Below are positions 56,169 to 64,000 of a stretch of 64,000 nucleotides of DNA, in pieces. Position numbers and translations under genes: made by a program. The stretch is from Micromussa lordhowensis. Its lineage: Eukaryota; Cnidaria; Anthozoa; Scleractinia; Lobophylliidae. Within the stretch, counting starts at the first letter, position 1. Each line of letters starts with the position of its first letter. The notes under the pieces were generated by a model that made no database searches, was not told the DNA's origin, and worked only from the letters and a program-made list of their open reading frames with translations. The stretch is taken from positions 8,137,483 through 8,201,482 of the forward strand of contig OZ026606.1 in assembly GCA_964020085.1 (NCBI GenBank), in the 5' to 3' direction.

Positions 56169-59167
56169 TAGGGGTGTAAATTTTGGATTTTGGTCTCGCT
56201 TAGGGTGTTCCGGGCAAAGCGCCAATATTTTATGCCACCAAGGTCTCGTTTAGGGTTCCGCGAAGAAACACAGAATTATGCGAAGAGAAACAGAAGTCAA
56301 ATTTTCTTTTTAACTTGTTTTGTTTACCGCATTGCCTCTGTGATTATAAGCTTAAATCAAAGATTTCTACAAAAAAAACTACTTTTAGATAAAAGCATTC
56401 GATGATTATGTCTTTATATCATTAAAACTCATTGCATGTCGTATTTGTTTGTTTTTAAGTGGTCTCTTTTAGGGGTCAAAATTTGCTTAAGCCACGCCCA
56501 GATTGGTCTCCTTTAGGGGTCACAAAAACCCTGAGCCACGCCCAGATGGTCTCCTTTAGGGGTTAAATTCAAAATTTCCGACGAGCATCCCCGTCTGTTT
56601 CATATGGGAGTCCCCCCCCCGGGGGTTTGAGAAAGAGGGATTCCACTAATAGTTTGACATCATATGTGGAGGGGAAGCTATCTAACATCATTCTATGTTT
56701 ACAATCTAAAATCTCATACTCTTTGACAAAAAGACATACATCTCTTTTTGATTAATTAATTTCACTCTGCTTACATTATGTACTCTGTACCTTACCTCAT
56801 AATGTTATCATGGTGAGCTTTGATGTTTGCATCAGGATTGAATCGCAGTGCACTCTCACGAGAGACCTGTTCAATGTATGTAGTGAAAATCTTGTGAGTC
56901 ATTCAAGTCTGAATCAATGTATATTGTACATGTACACTAGCAAGCACTTAAAGTCACTTTTTAAAGAGAATAGAATAGCATAGGGTAAATTTAAATCTTG
57001 ATCAATGGTTTATTATTAAATACAAAATATGCTTAAACTCGTCAACAATACATGTAGATAAGCTTGGGGAATGGTGCCTAGAAAGGAGGGTGAGGCCACG
57101 AAATCAAACCGAGCTGAACGCGTAGGGTATCCATGACAACCCTGTGAGTGGCAGCCACCCACCCGGCACCGTCACACTGACAAGTCAGTGGAAACCACAT
57201 AGGTACTTACCAAAGCAAGAGGGAGAGGCGGGCCGGGAATAAAATCACAGTGCGAACTATCCAACAGCAATAACAAAACGCAAATGACTTGAAATCCGAA
57301 GCTGAGCTGTAAGCCATGTGGGGCCCCTGCACAAAACCCCTGGCCACCCCGCACCAGAACCCTGGGAGATACTGCTGGCCAGCATTATCTTGCTTTTAAC
57401 TTACATGTAGCCTAAATTACCACATATGAACTAGTCGTGTAGACGACCACAAAATGAATAATCAGAGAACATTCTAACAAGGTAGTGTATTGCTAAGTAA
57501 TTCTTAAACCAAGAAAAAATTCTGGCTACATACATGTACATAAGTCAAGATGTTCCAGAACATTTTACCATTCTCTTCCAAATAAGATGCTGTGATATTA
57601 TTTTCTTTTATCTATTACCAGACGTATGTCCATAAAAATCTTTTTCTATGCCAAACCATGTCACCTACATGTATATACATGTAAACATCCCTAAAATCAA
57701 ACCAATGACTGTCATTTGGTGGATCTCAGATCTAACTCTTGTGTGTAAATGCATACATCTGACTACATTATTTTGCAGACTAATCTTACAATGTACTTGG
57801 ATCTGGCAATGAATCAGAAGTTAGTAGGTTATCTACAACAGTTATTTCTAATACCACTTTGGCAGTCTCATACAGCACCTGTGCTTTGGACTTTCCAACA
57901 TGTCTCTTCTGAAATAGAAACTGACGATTCAAGTTGCTAACATCAATGGTATCCAGGTCAATCTGAAGAAACAAAAAAATAACAACACCTATCATTTACG
58001 TATAATTATGTCAACGTGTAGACTGAACGAAAAAATCCAAAACATTTCCTGAGGAAGCATGGCCCAAGACCATTCTAGCAGTTTGGCGTTCAGCATTCAT
58101 TGTTTCAGAAATCAGTCACCATTTATGCTAGATCAGTGCCTGGTATAGTGGCTTATTATTAGTCAAGAGCTACTAACACTTATTTCCTAGTTTTGGCAAC
58201 AGCTATCCTTGAAGCATGTCTGTCAGGTCGCTCTGACAATTGCTGGTACCCATTCACACGTTGCAAAGAAAACTCAATTCTTGAGTTTACCCTAAGATTT
58301 TACTGACCCAAGATCGAGTCATTCTCACTACACCCCCAAAAAACTGTATACTGTAAGCATTTTAGCCTGTTACAGCACACTTTACTTCAGTCTGTAATTT
58401 GAATGTTCTCTTGGGGGGGGGGGGGATGGTTACCAACCCCCCCCCCCCCCTGTGAGGGGTATGAATATTTTCTGGAACATACAATATTAATCTAAACTAA
58501 AATACAATAGCATGTCCTCCAATCCATATACACGTAATAACAGAGAGTTCTCCTAAAAAAGAAAAGAAAAGAGAAACACCACAACAACCTCCACCACCCC
58601 CTTTGTTATGCAAACTGTACTTAATTAGCATCATTCATTGTCAGGATCACTGACTATCTCAATAACCATAGTAACTATAATCTGGATTCCATCTTCATAG
58701 ACATATAAACCTTCCTGGATCCACTTAAATATGAAATACTGACAGAAATATGATGCCTGTGAATTAATAAGCAAAGCTCTGTTATGACGACGTTGTCGAC
58801 CAAAAAAGCAGCCGGTGATCGAAGGCACATGTAACAATAATTGAATGTAATACAGATTTAGGATGGAATAAGATGTCTTAAATAAAAAGCCAGTGAAATT
58901 GTAGCGATAATCAAAATTGTAGTGTATCTGGTCTGCAACAAGGGAAAGCACACATGTTTATACGCACGTTTTTCGTGTCCGGACTCAGTCGACTTGAATA
59001 CTTACCACTTCAATGTCCTTGAAACCAGTTAAAACCAAATTCTTTAGAAGCTCACATCCAATACCACCTGCTCCAACCACCAGGACTTTTGAGTTTTCCA
59101 CACACTGAGACAAATCACTTCCTAAAACATTGCGATAATTCTCCGATATTCCCGCCATTGACGCCAT
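34581..59167 (-). CDS. UBA2: UBA2 / SAE2, SUMO-activating enzyme catalytic subunit; 19 coding exons
   Basis: UBA2 pairs with SAE1 to adenylate SUMO with ATP, takes it as a thioester on a cysteine and passes it to UBC9; it acts mainly in the nucleus. Exons: 59167-59006, 57962-57879, 56866-56796, 55037-54973, 51412-51312, 49849-49728, 48253-48061, 46719-46623, 41163-41073, 39913-39856, 39531-39438, 38851-38739, 38471-38370, 37903-37850, 37454-37397, 37102-37064, 36590-36485, 35908-35787, 34753-34581. They give 634 aa (human 640). Visible sites: nucleotide loop GAGGIG at 32-37, MNALDNR in exon 4, zinc pairs C166/C169 and C443/C446, catalytic Cys181 in FPGCTIRN, the ubiquitin-fold domain (about 450-560, [10 protein letters not shown]), then basic NLS clusters PSRKRK and AKRARV near 592-618 and an acidic tail ending DDVIVL. 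A second Met at residue 4 is an alternative start. No residue of the known active site is missing. Introns 4 and 8 are greatly enlarged by transposons. Confidence 0.97.
36030..36240. promoter_or_regulatory. cluster of CCAAT/ATTGG boxes in UBA2 intron 17
   Basis: Five CCAAT or ATTGG boxes occur within about 140 bp, with GCGCGGGAAA (an E2F-like sequence) at 36065-36074. A similar set lies in intron 14. It could be an intronic regulatory element or part of a repeat; function is not shown. Confidence 0.3.
37600..37750. promoter_or_regulatory. second CCAAT plus E2F-like cluster in UBA2 intron 14
   Basis: CCAATC boxes at about 37632 and 37643, ATTGG boxes at about 37703 and 37739, and TTTCCCGCGC at about 37669-37678. 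The motif set matches the cluster at 36 kb but in the opposite arrangement. Confidence 0.3.
39706..39729 (+). repeat. (TCAAA)n pentanucleotide microsatellite
   Basis: Short run of ATCAAATCAAATCAAATCAAA in UBA2 intron 10 region. Confidence 0.85.
40412..41016. mobile_element. MITE with CGTATTTATTCGATTAAGCG ends in UBA2 intron 9
   Basis: The left end reads TACCGTATTTATTCGATTAA and the right end is the complement with one mismatch (TTAATCGAATAAATACAGTA), flanked by TA. Short internal copies of GGGCGCTTATTCGAGG occur near both ends. It matches a repeat class I know to be very widespread in invertebrate genomes. Confidence 0.85.
42374..42672 (-). CDS. open frame in the left arm of the giant foldback, unknown product
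   Basis: Encodes 102 aa, of which about 95 are shared with the frame in the right arm. Visible blocks are [14 protein letters not shown] and [20 protein letters not shown]. It is soluble-looking, with no known motif. A CAG acceptor-like site lies near its start, so it may be an exon. Product not recognised; it may be non-functional. Confidence 0.35.
42974..43367. repeat. composite tRNA-like SINE with palindromic head, nested in the foldback spacer
   Basis: A palindrome at 42974-43160 pairs ATATATGAAATAATTCATAT with ATATGAATTATTTCATATAT, and TTTGAACTGCGGTCA with TGACCGCAGTTCAAA. A 72-base tRNA-like segment follows at 43217-43288 (GGCTTCATAGTTTAGTTGGT, then GGTTCGAATCC). The tail at 43300-43367 repeats the palindrome's loop sequence (CAGGCTTCTTCTTTCCAGTT). 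This arrangement is typical of a coral tRNA-SINE I recognise by its A and B boxes. Confidence 0.75.
43528..43902 (+). CDS. 124-codon open frame in the foldback spacer, unknown product
   Basis: Preceded by a pyrimidine-rich TTTTTGTTTTTCAG, so it may be an internal exon of a transposon gene. Visible blocks are [19 protein letters not shown] and [17 protein letters not shown], which look helical. No catalytic motif was recognised. It points towards the right arm frame at 44696-44992 and could be joined to it by splicing, but its own stop at 43902 argues against a simple read-through. Confidence 0.35.
   Translation: MCMHSKHMDFRRELSNSLHEIINGLEGSDQQTVSLRLEVLYETALINGDVPLDVDFLKVLSIRSTCGKSTLDAIDLIDQARKQLIAIQNLHQPFHSYQAPLLNDCGWATRKTQVFDIGATVIVF
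44270..44560 (-). pseudogene. Penelope/LINE-type RT C-terminal fragment spanning the spacer and right arm edge
   Basis: The minus-strand frame holds [16 protein letters not shown] and [21 protein letters not shown] in register; the latter block matches in form the PNLRDLLVTAKL linker of the Penelope-like copy at 2.5 kb. No catalytic box or GIY-YIG block follows, so it is a fragment. Confidence 0.55.
44696..44992 (+). CDS. open frame in the right arm of the giant foldback, unknown product
   Basis: Encodes 98 aa and is the inverted twin of the frame at 42374-42672, differing at few residues (for example N to T before LIIEQQ). TTTACCTCCAG just upstream of CAAACGAGAGAGG looks like a splice acceptor. 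No family recognised. Confidence 0.35.
   Translation: MQYSPFVYLQQTREDFLCYVTDYCVTQTLIIEQQLCNKQFSRLVDGTFRSLDRLQEFINDPINSKSTTEFKMTMGTSTISETMEFNIPVRHSREHMEM
46280..46295 (+). repeat. G homopolymer
   Basis: Sixteen consecutive G in UBA2 intron 8. Similar tracts lie at 6933-6945, 32499-32513 and 56115-56128, and C tracts at 49101-49112 and 58437-58450. Confidence 0.9.
47166..47773. mobile_element. MITE with TAGATCGTTTTCAC termini and TA flanks
   Basis: A perfect 14-bp inverted repeat, TAGATCGTTTTCAC at 47166-47179 and its complement at 47760-47773, encloses about 580 bp in UBA2 intron 7. The TA at each edge fits a Tc1/mariner-type target duplication. It has no open frame. Confidence 0.85.
49448..49594. 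mobile_element. hairpin element in UBA2 intron 6
   Basis: AAGGAAAATTCATTACCTGA at the left pairs with TCAGGTAATGAATTTTCCTT at the right. The centre pairs CCGATATCGCAC with GTGCGATATCGG around a CGCTTCGCG loop. Confidence 0.8.
50173..50256. repeat. palindromic hairpin in UBA2 intron 5
   Basis: GAGAAAATCTCAAAC pairs with GTTTGAGATTTTCCC, and TTGCTGTATTGACC with GGTCAATACAGCAA, around a short CTCACCGTCGCT loop. Confidence 0.75.
53071..53373 (-). CDS. basic open frame inside the level 3 element, unknown product
   Basis: 100 aa with a lysine-rich N-terminus ([24 protein letters not shown]) that looks like a nuclear localisation signal, then an acidic [12 protein letters not shown] stretch. A second frame at 53167-52940 overlaps it. 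It may be a captured exon or a transposon gene fragment; no family recognised. Confidence 0.3.
   Translation of the reverse strand: MKSLWYFYSMSSKKKRSPCPFASAKKPSKRKKVSKSFDKDRADVLAASDRGSYFDQEKLISQDEEEQSRWENETVLALAGRKLKTKAKTNLQNRTHKSHG
53517..53848. mobile_element. level 4 MITE with TAGACCTTTTTACCG ends
   Basis: GACCATCTTGAATTC at the left is matched by GAATTCAAGATGGCC at the right, and the outer 15 bp are a perfect inverted pair flanked by TA. It is non-coding. Confidence 0.8.
54635..54835 (+). repeat. tRNA-derived SINE in UBA2 intron 4
   Basis: GTGCAGTGGCCTAAAGGGTA resembles a tRNA A-box region, followed by GTGATGGACTAGCATCCCAT and CCATGGAAACCAG, a SINE body seen widely in coral genomes. A reverse-oriented partial relative (GGTTGCTAGTCCATTGCATT) lies at 62220-62240. 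Confidence 0.55.
56111..56625. mobile_element. MITE with CCCGGGGG and ACTCCCATATGAAACAGACG arms in UBA2 intron 3
   Basis: The arms pair ACTCCCATATGAAACAGACG with CGTCTGTTTCATATGGGAGT and extend to GGGGATGCTCGTCG. Six internal copies of GGTCTC(G/C/T)(C/T)TTAGGG lie in two groups, at 56162-56256 and 56460-56565. The outer ends contain G and C homopolymers. Confidence 0.85.
57065..57365. other. GC-richer segment of unknown nature in UBA2 intron 2
   Basis: About 300 bp distinctly richer in G and C than the surrounding intron, with several self-complementary pieces (for example GTGAGTGGCAGCCACCCACC). It has GGTACTTACC in the middle. It does not match an snRNA, rRNA or known SINE that I can name. 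It is probably a dispersed repeat or a structured non-coding unit. Confidence 0.35.
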
Positions 59168-59524
59168 CTTGAAATTTTCACCGGCTTGTATTCAAGCAGT
59201 CAGCGGTTGGATTTTAGTTAGTCAGACAGTGCAAATCATTACCAACGGGGTAGGGGTTAATATCAAATTTGAAAAGATCTCTTTATCATTGACGTTTTAC
59301 GAAATAAATTTCTTGTGTGAGAAAAAGATAACTTCAAGTATTGTAGTACTTATATAATCTATCATTGTTTTATGATAATTCTAATTCATTTTCATGTTGA
59401 CTTTTACAAAAATGGTCCTAGTATCACCCTGCTAGGAAGTGATTCACTCTTTTGATTGGCTGCCTCATGCTTTGGCGCTCGATTCGTCTGAAAACGTTTC
59501 TGAAAACAAGAAAAGTTCAACAAG
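59168..59524. promoter_or_regulatory. divergent promoter shared by UBA2 and CENPN-like gene
   Basis: Only 357 bp separate the UBA2 start (minus) from the CENPN start (plus). GATTGGC, an inverted CCAAT box, lies at 59454-59460. Both start codons sit in AAGATGGCG contexts, matching the YY1-type motif found at transcription or translation starts of many housekeeping genes. No TATA box is evident. Shared regulation is an inference from spacing. Confidence 0.6.
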
Positions 59525-62500
59525 ATGGCGGAAAACTCTCGTCGCCGAGACTTAAGTAAACTGTTCAACAAATTCAAGAAAGAAGAACTGCTTCACGGTC
59601 TAATTGAACAAGGATTTTTGGAGGAAGGCTTGTTAGATACGGAAGGAACGAAGAAAGCATTCGTTAATCGAATTTTGAAGAGCTGTTTTGCTAAAGAAGT
59701 AACAGCTGATCATGTTGGCATCATGGATCTTCTGTGTAAGTTCTTTCAATATCATCCAATTTCTTGTAATTCATCTTCGTATTTAGAGAGAGGAGACATT
59801 TAGGAGCACCAAATTAAAGATTAAAGGGGAGCAAAGAATACATATATTATAAGAAGAACTTCAAATATCAAAATGACAATCTGTGTTCTGCTTTACATGT
59901 AAGCTTACATGAAATAGGCTGCTGTTATTTATTTTTTATACTAAAGACACATTATCTGTCTGGACAAACTTGGGCAAACACGCACACGCCTAAGTCCAGA
60001 AGGATAATGTGTCTTAAGTGTAAAAACGGCGAAGACGCATTATCCTTCTGGACGGATAAATTATGCGTCCTCTAGTATCGGTAAAACGGCCAAAAATGGT
60101 GCACCTTGTAAATAGCTTATAAAATGAGCACCAGTAATAGCTATACAGTTGAACCCTCAAATCCTATTATACAACATTTGTATGGGTTTTCTCTAGAAAT
60201 AAGCTAATCCCCAACCCCTTAGGTACTAACTTACCTCTTTATACCCCAAACCACAGGCGTACAGGCACCATCAGACTTTGGGAGGGAGGGGTGGTGACCT
60301 TCTTGCCCCAAAAAAATATGCGTGAGGGCTGAAATTGGGATTTAAACGCACTCAAACTGCATGAAAAACAAAAACAATCACAATTCTGGCAGCCAATGAA
60401 ACTAAGATAATTCCAAAAATAGTTATACAGTATTAAAACCATGCATACACTGTACTCAGTGAGCTCTATCAAGTCTCAATCCAGTAAAATCTAAAGTTTA
60501 TTAAAAGAAAAAGTTCCTCCTTCCGTGGTGTTGTCCAAAAATGGTGTCTTGTCCACGCTGTTTTCAGTGACTTAATTGCCAGAGGTGTGCTCAATACAGA
60601 GACATTAGTGTTTCAAGATGGACCATTTGGACATGTTGCAGAAGCTGGACTCTATTCGAGACAAGCTCCTTGATATACTCGAAGGGTTCAAAGAAATAGT
60701 CTTGCCTTGGGCACAGCAGACTTGCAGCCTACACTGCAAGCCTTCTATGGATTCAAAAGCCACGTAAATATGATGGTAACAATATGGACATAATAGAGGA
60801 ATGTCTCCTAAGAAAAATTCAAGAAAAAATTTAAACACCCCATTGTTGAGACATTCCAAACAGGTCTTTTCAGAGCCACCACAAAAACAAAAGTCTTGTT
60901 CTTCATTAACTCTGATTTGTGTCCTTGTTTTGTTGATGGGTAATTAGGAAAGGAAATAATAACTTAATGTTGTAGATTTCCACGATACACATTTAACCGA
61001 CTTGTAGCTAACAGAAAGTGCCAGGTCACTCAAGTCCTTTTTGGCAAGGCAAATGTCAGGGAAAGTAGCTTACAAGCCTTCAAACCCTAAAAATACAAAA
61101 AAGGGTCCATTCTCTGTCGGGAGCCTGAAAGGCCTGGGTCCACTTGACTATGCGGTATCTTTGGTGCGCGAATGAGACTTGAGATCAGCAGCAGACATGA
61201 ATGAGACACTTGACATGACATCACTTAACTCTCTTAAGAAACCACTTGACAGCCTACAGGCTCCTGGTCGGTTGCCTGAAAAATTACATAATTTTCATAG
61301 CCCCCCATCCCCATGCCCCCATCTTGTACACTAATATGCCCCAAACAATTCAACAACTATGTCACATAAAATTAAAAAAAAAATGTTAAAATAGGAGCAC
61401 GCAAGCAAATAAACCACCAAAAGAGCCTTCAGAAATAAACCTGTCTTTTTACAAGAAGATTTGAGTGTTATTCATCCCATCTGTATAATGACCTTCTTAC
61501 ATGTAGATTAATCTTCTAGATTAATCTTTTTAGAACTAGTCTGTATTATCTTAGACCTTCTTCTCGACCATTCAATAATTTCACAAGAACTAAGAGATCA
61601 GAGAATGTTTTTTACTTTTAAATATTCATCATTTATATATCCATCCGTTTAAATAGTTTGACTAATATATTGCTTTGATATAGCACTATTGTTAGTTTTA
61701 ACTGCTTGTTAATTCAGTTATCTGCAAGAGAGTGGAATAAGCAATATCTATTTATTTATTTATCTTCTTGGACAGGATACATGGTGGGATTCATTTAAAA
61801 CAACGCAAAATGCTTCCAAGCTTAGAAAGCAGAAGCAGAGTGTGAAGCAAGATACAGTACATAAACACACTGAGTGCAAAAACCATCTATTCTGCCAGCT
61901 ACATTTGCTTCAATTTAATAGGGTTAATTGGGAGTCACAGCAATAACATCATACCCAAGCTTCTGTTTGGCAGTTTCCCCTCTTATTTCTCCAGTGACAA
62001 TATGACAAGTGTTGTATAATGTGATCATTTTTAGGAAATGTATATTTTGTTTGTTTCCTGCATATTTTTAGATCACCAGGCTCATCCAAATTGTAAGAAG
62101 TGGACTGTGTATAAACTAAAAGGCTTTGGTAAGTAAAGGCTCATAATATTTTAATGCCTATGACTATGCTACACTGTAGGACCTGTAGCTACATGCCGTA
62201 ATCTACAGTGCATTCCTGATGGGTTGCTAGTCCATTGCATTCCACCCTCCTCCTCCTCCACCCCCAAGGTATAAAACAAAACATTATTTTGACGGGTCAC
62301 CCTAGCATTAAAATTTTTAGTGGAGGTCACATGGTTGTTTTGAATTTGACTGCTGACCAAGTGCTGGTTTTTGATTGGATCGCAGGTTCATGTCAGGTTA
62401 ACTTGTTGTAAACAGGGCCAGGTTGTTTGGATGCCGGCTACTGCTGACCCAGGAGTGTAAAAGTTAACCAAAATATAAATTTTTCTTGTATACAAATGTT

Positions 62501-63584
62501 TTTCACTGCTTTTGTTTGTGTATTTTGAGGACCTTGAGATTATTCAAACTCAAAACAGAAGGCCAAACAACGTAAACAGAAAACCTCACCGTTAAGTTAC
62601 AAAACTCAAATCAAAATTCTTACTTATCCTGGGTTAGCTTAATCGGGCTTTGAACATCCCAGCCCAGGAGCTCCGCCTTTAGGCTTGGCTAAATCTATAT
62701 ACTATTTATAGATTTTGTACTCATACTGCCAGTAAGAATAGTGGCACAACAATACCTGAGAACACAAACCTTGGGAGGTCCTGAACCTGGACATCTTGAA
62801 GCATGCTAACCACAAGTTATACAATAAAATCAATAGTAAATCATAGAGGCTCATACAGTGTGATACCAGGGTTGACTATTCCATTTCTTCTGTTCAAAAC
62901 TTTAGATGGGTTAAGGACTGGTGTTCAGGGACTTTGTCATAAGATAATGGAGTTGCGTAAATTGGGGTTCCATTGTATTACAATCGAAATATATGTAGGA
63001 GTAAGATAATTGGCCACAACACCATTAGAAATTTGGTTCCTGATCCTTATGGCTTGGTAAGCAGACAAATATTGTTAAAATTGTGTGCTAATCTTGCTTC
63101 GAATTTAGAGCCTGAAAAAGAGTTGAATACATCAGACCCTTGGAAATTTAAGTCCCAGCTGAACTCCTGTTTAGGACTTTACTTCAAAGTGGTAAGTGAA
63201 ATACATCTAATCTGCTTTCCTGGGCAACATCATTGTTTATGAGGTGCTTTCAAAATGACAGCAACGTAAATCTGGAAGGTAAAGGCCTTCTATTCATGCT
63301 TCTGATCACTTGTTCTTGTACTCACAGCTTATTTACCAGTTCAAAACAGATGGTAGACTTATCATGCAGTGATTGGCATTTTGGTATCATTTATGTTAAG
63401 CTTTTTTTTTTCATAGGATGTCTTTGTCCATCTGTGGAAAAATGGTCTGTGGACACGGCTTCACATTAGTGACAGCACATCTGCAAGTTTGCTCAGCAAC
63501 ACTGTATTCCTCATTTATTATCCTAACTCGGAATACATTTTCATTTCTACCATCAAAGCAGCCCACAAACAGTATATCTTCCAG
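59525..63584 (+). CDS. CENPN: CENPN-like centromere protein N (Chl4/CENP-N family), 5' part, continues past the window
   Basis: CENP-N is a subunit of the constitutive centromere-associated network and reads CENP-A nucleosomes. Four exons are readable: 59525-59735, 62072-62128, 63109-63191 and 63417-63584, all GT-AG and in frame, giving residues 1-173. The N-terminus (about 15-90) aligns by eye with the human pyrin-like domain: KKEELLHGLIEQGFL against human MNELTTILKAWDFL, then VGIMDLLY against ALLDIIY, with HQAHPNCKKWTVYKLKG against the human stretch rich in HQ, VW and KG. Exon 4 carries LWTRLHI and NTVFLIYYPNSEYIF, matching human VWIRIAW and YVVYYSQTPYAF. The exon 4 donor is CAG|GTGAGA. No convincing next exon is seen in 63585-64000, so the gene is partial. 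Identity is low in places, which is normal for this family; the exon-order match is the main support. Confidence 0.8.
59944..60015. repeat. hairpin element in CENPN intron 1
   Basis: AAGACACATTAT and GTCTGGAC at the left pair with GTCCAGAAGGATAATGTGTCTT spread across the right arm. A further related copy of GCATTATCCTTCTGGAC follows at 60037-60053. Confidence 0.7.
60618..60767 (+). other. 49-codon frame in CENPN intron 1, unexplained
   Basis: Starts MDHLDMLQKLDSIRDKLL and has a coiled-coil-like hydrophobic pattern before losing it. It may be the first exon of a processed pseudogene or chance. No family recognised. Confidence 0.2.
62491..62676 (+). repeat. dispersed repeat, copy B, in CENPN intron 2
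   Basis: Same orientation as copy A at 6380-6555, with small insertions and substitutions and no adjoining foldback. No coding signal. Confidence 0.75.
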
Positions 63585-64000
63585 GTGAGAGATCCTTTTT
63601 ATTTTTAATTGTTCATTAAAATGTTCATTTTTAACAGTAGTAAAGTATTATTGTTATACCAATTTTATAGCTGTGAGATTTGAAACATTCCGTTCAATTG
63701 AGAACTTACAAATTAAATGTATTATTCGTAACTTCATCAATTGTATCAAAAATGGGATTCCAGGAAAAAAAGTCCAAAAATTCTTTCAGTTGTTTAATAC
63801 AAGATTGTACATTAATACTTTATAACTCTCCTGTAAAATGTCAATTGAATCAACAGGCCATTTTCCAAACATCAAAATTCTAGATTAAAGATTAAAGCCA
63901 AGAAAATCATACTAACTTTGAGACTTACACTGCAGGTTGTCGAACAAACTACATGTATTTCTCTTGTTTTATTGTCCTGAACCCAGATTTTGTAAATAGT

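Noticed and set aside
57180..57350. U1-like snRNA suggested by a TACTTACC sequence
   Set aside because: Only the first few bases resemble U1; stem-loops and the Sm site do not follow.
58414..58450. G run followed by a C run as a regulatory hairpin
   Set aside because: Homopolymers of this kind recur at many unrelated places in the window; length is also prone to sequencing error.
60605..60859. Minus-strand 84-codon frame in CENPN intron 1
   Set aside because: No family resemblance; it is antisense to the equally uncertain short plus-strand frame.
1..64000. CRISPR array, operon or prokaryotic contamination
   Set aside because: No regularly spaced identical repeats were seen, and all supported genes have spliceosomal introns and animal orthologues.

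Overview
The window looks like nuclear DNA from an anthozoan cnidarian, most likely a stony coral. It is AT-rich and intron-dense, with GT-AG introns. Its protein genes match human orthologues exon by exon, and the spaces between them are filled with short inverted-repeat (MITE and foldback) elements, tRNA-derived SINEs and retroelement remnants of kinds common in coral genomes. The organism call is an inference from this mix, not from a species marker. There is no operon structure, CRISPR array, rRNA or phage-like content.

Four host genes can be read. (1) TRPC4AP (TRUSS), minus strand, 17320 to 8058: 27 coding exons keep one frame and give 747 aa. (2) A two-exon plus-strand gene, 26124 to 29551, encodes a 589-aa protein with two MYND zinc fingers and a DUF4470-like region. 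(3) UBA2 (SAE2, the catalytic subunit of the SUMO E1), minus strand, 59167 to 34581: 19 coding exons give 634 aa, with the ATP site, catalytic cysteine, both CxxC zinc pairs, ubiquitin-fold domain and C-terminal nuclear localisation signals. (4) The 5' part of a CENPN-like gene (constitutive centromere network), plus strand, from 59525 and running off the window; four coding exons give the first 173 residues. UBA2 and CENPN are divergent, with 357 bp between start codons, so they probably share a promoter.

Layout: 1-7 kb is intergenic, with Penelope-like and DIRS-like reverse transcriptase remnants and a 448-bp foldback. TRPC4AP occupies 7.0-17.3 kb. A repeat-rich gap follows at 17.3-26.1 kb, with a dense inverted-repeat cluster at 23.6-25.6 kb. 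The MYND gene lies at 26.1-29.6 kb. A second repeat-rich gap at 29.6-34.5 kb holds a degenerate tandem array and a nearly perfect long hairpin. UBA2 fills 34.6-59.2 kb and much of its length is transposon. CENPN begins at 59.5 kb.

The most striking structures are two large elements inside UBA2 introns. Intron 8 holds a 4.85-kb foldback (41257-46102) with arms of about 1.58 kb that are nearly identical. Each arm carries degenerate short tandem repeats and the same 98-aa open frame. Intron 4 holds at least four concentric inverted-repeat shells (51595-54575), which reads as successive insertions of transposons into transposons. UBA2 splicing frames are intact across both.
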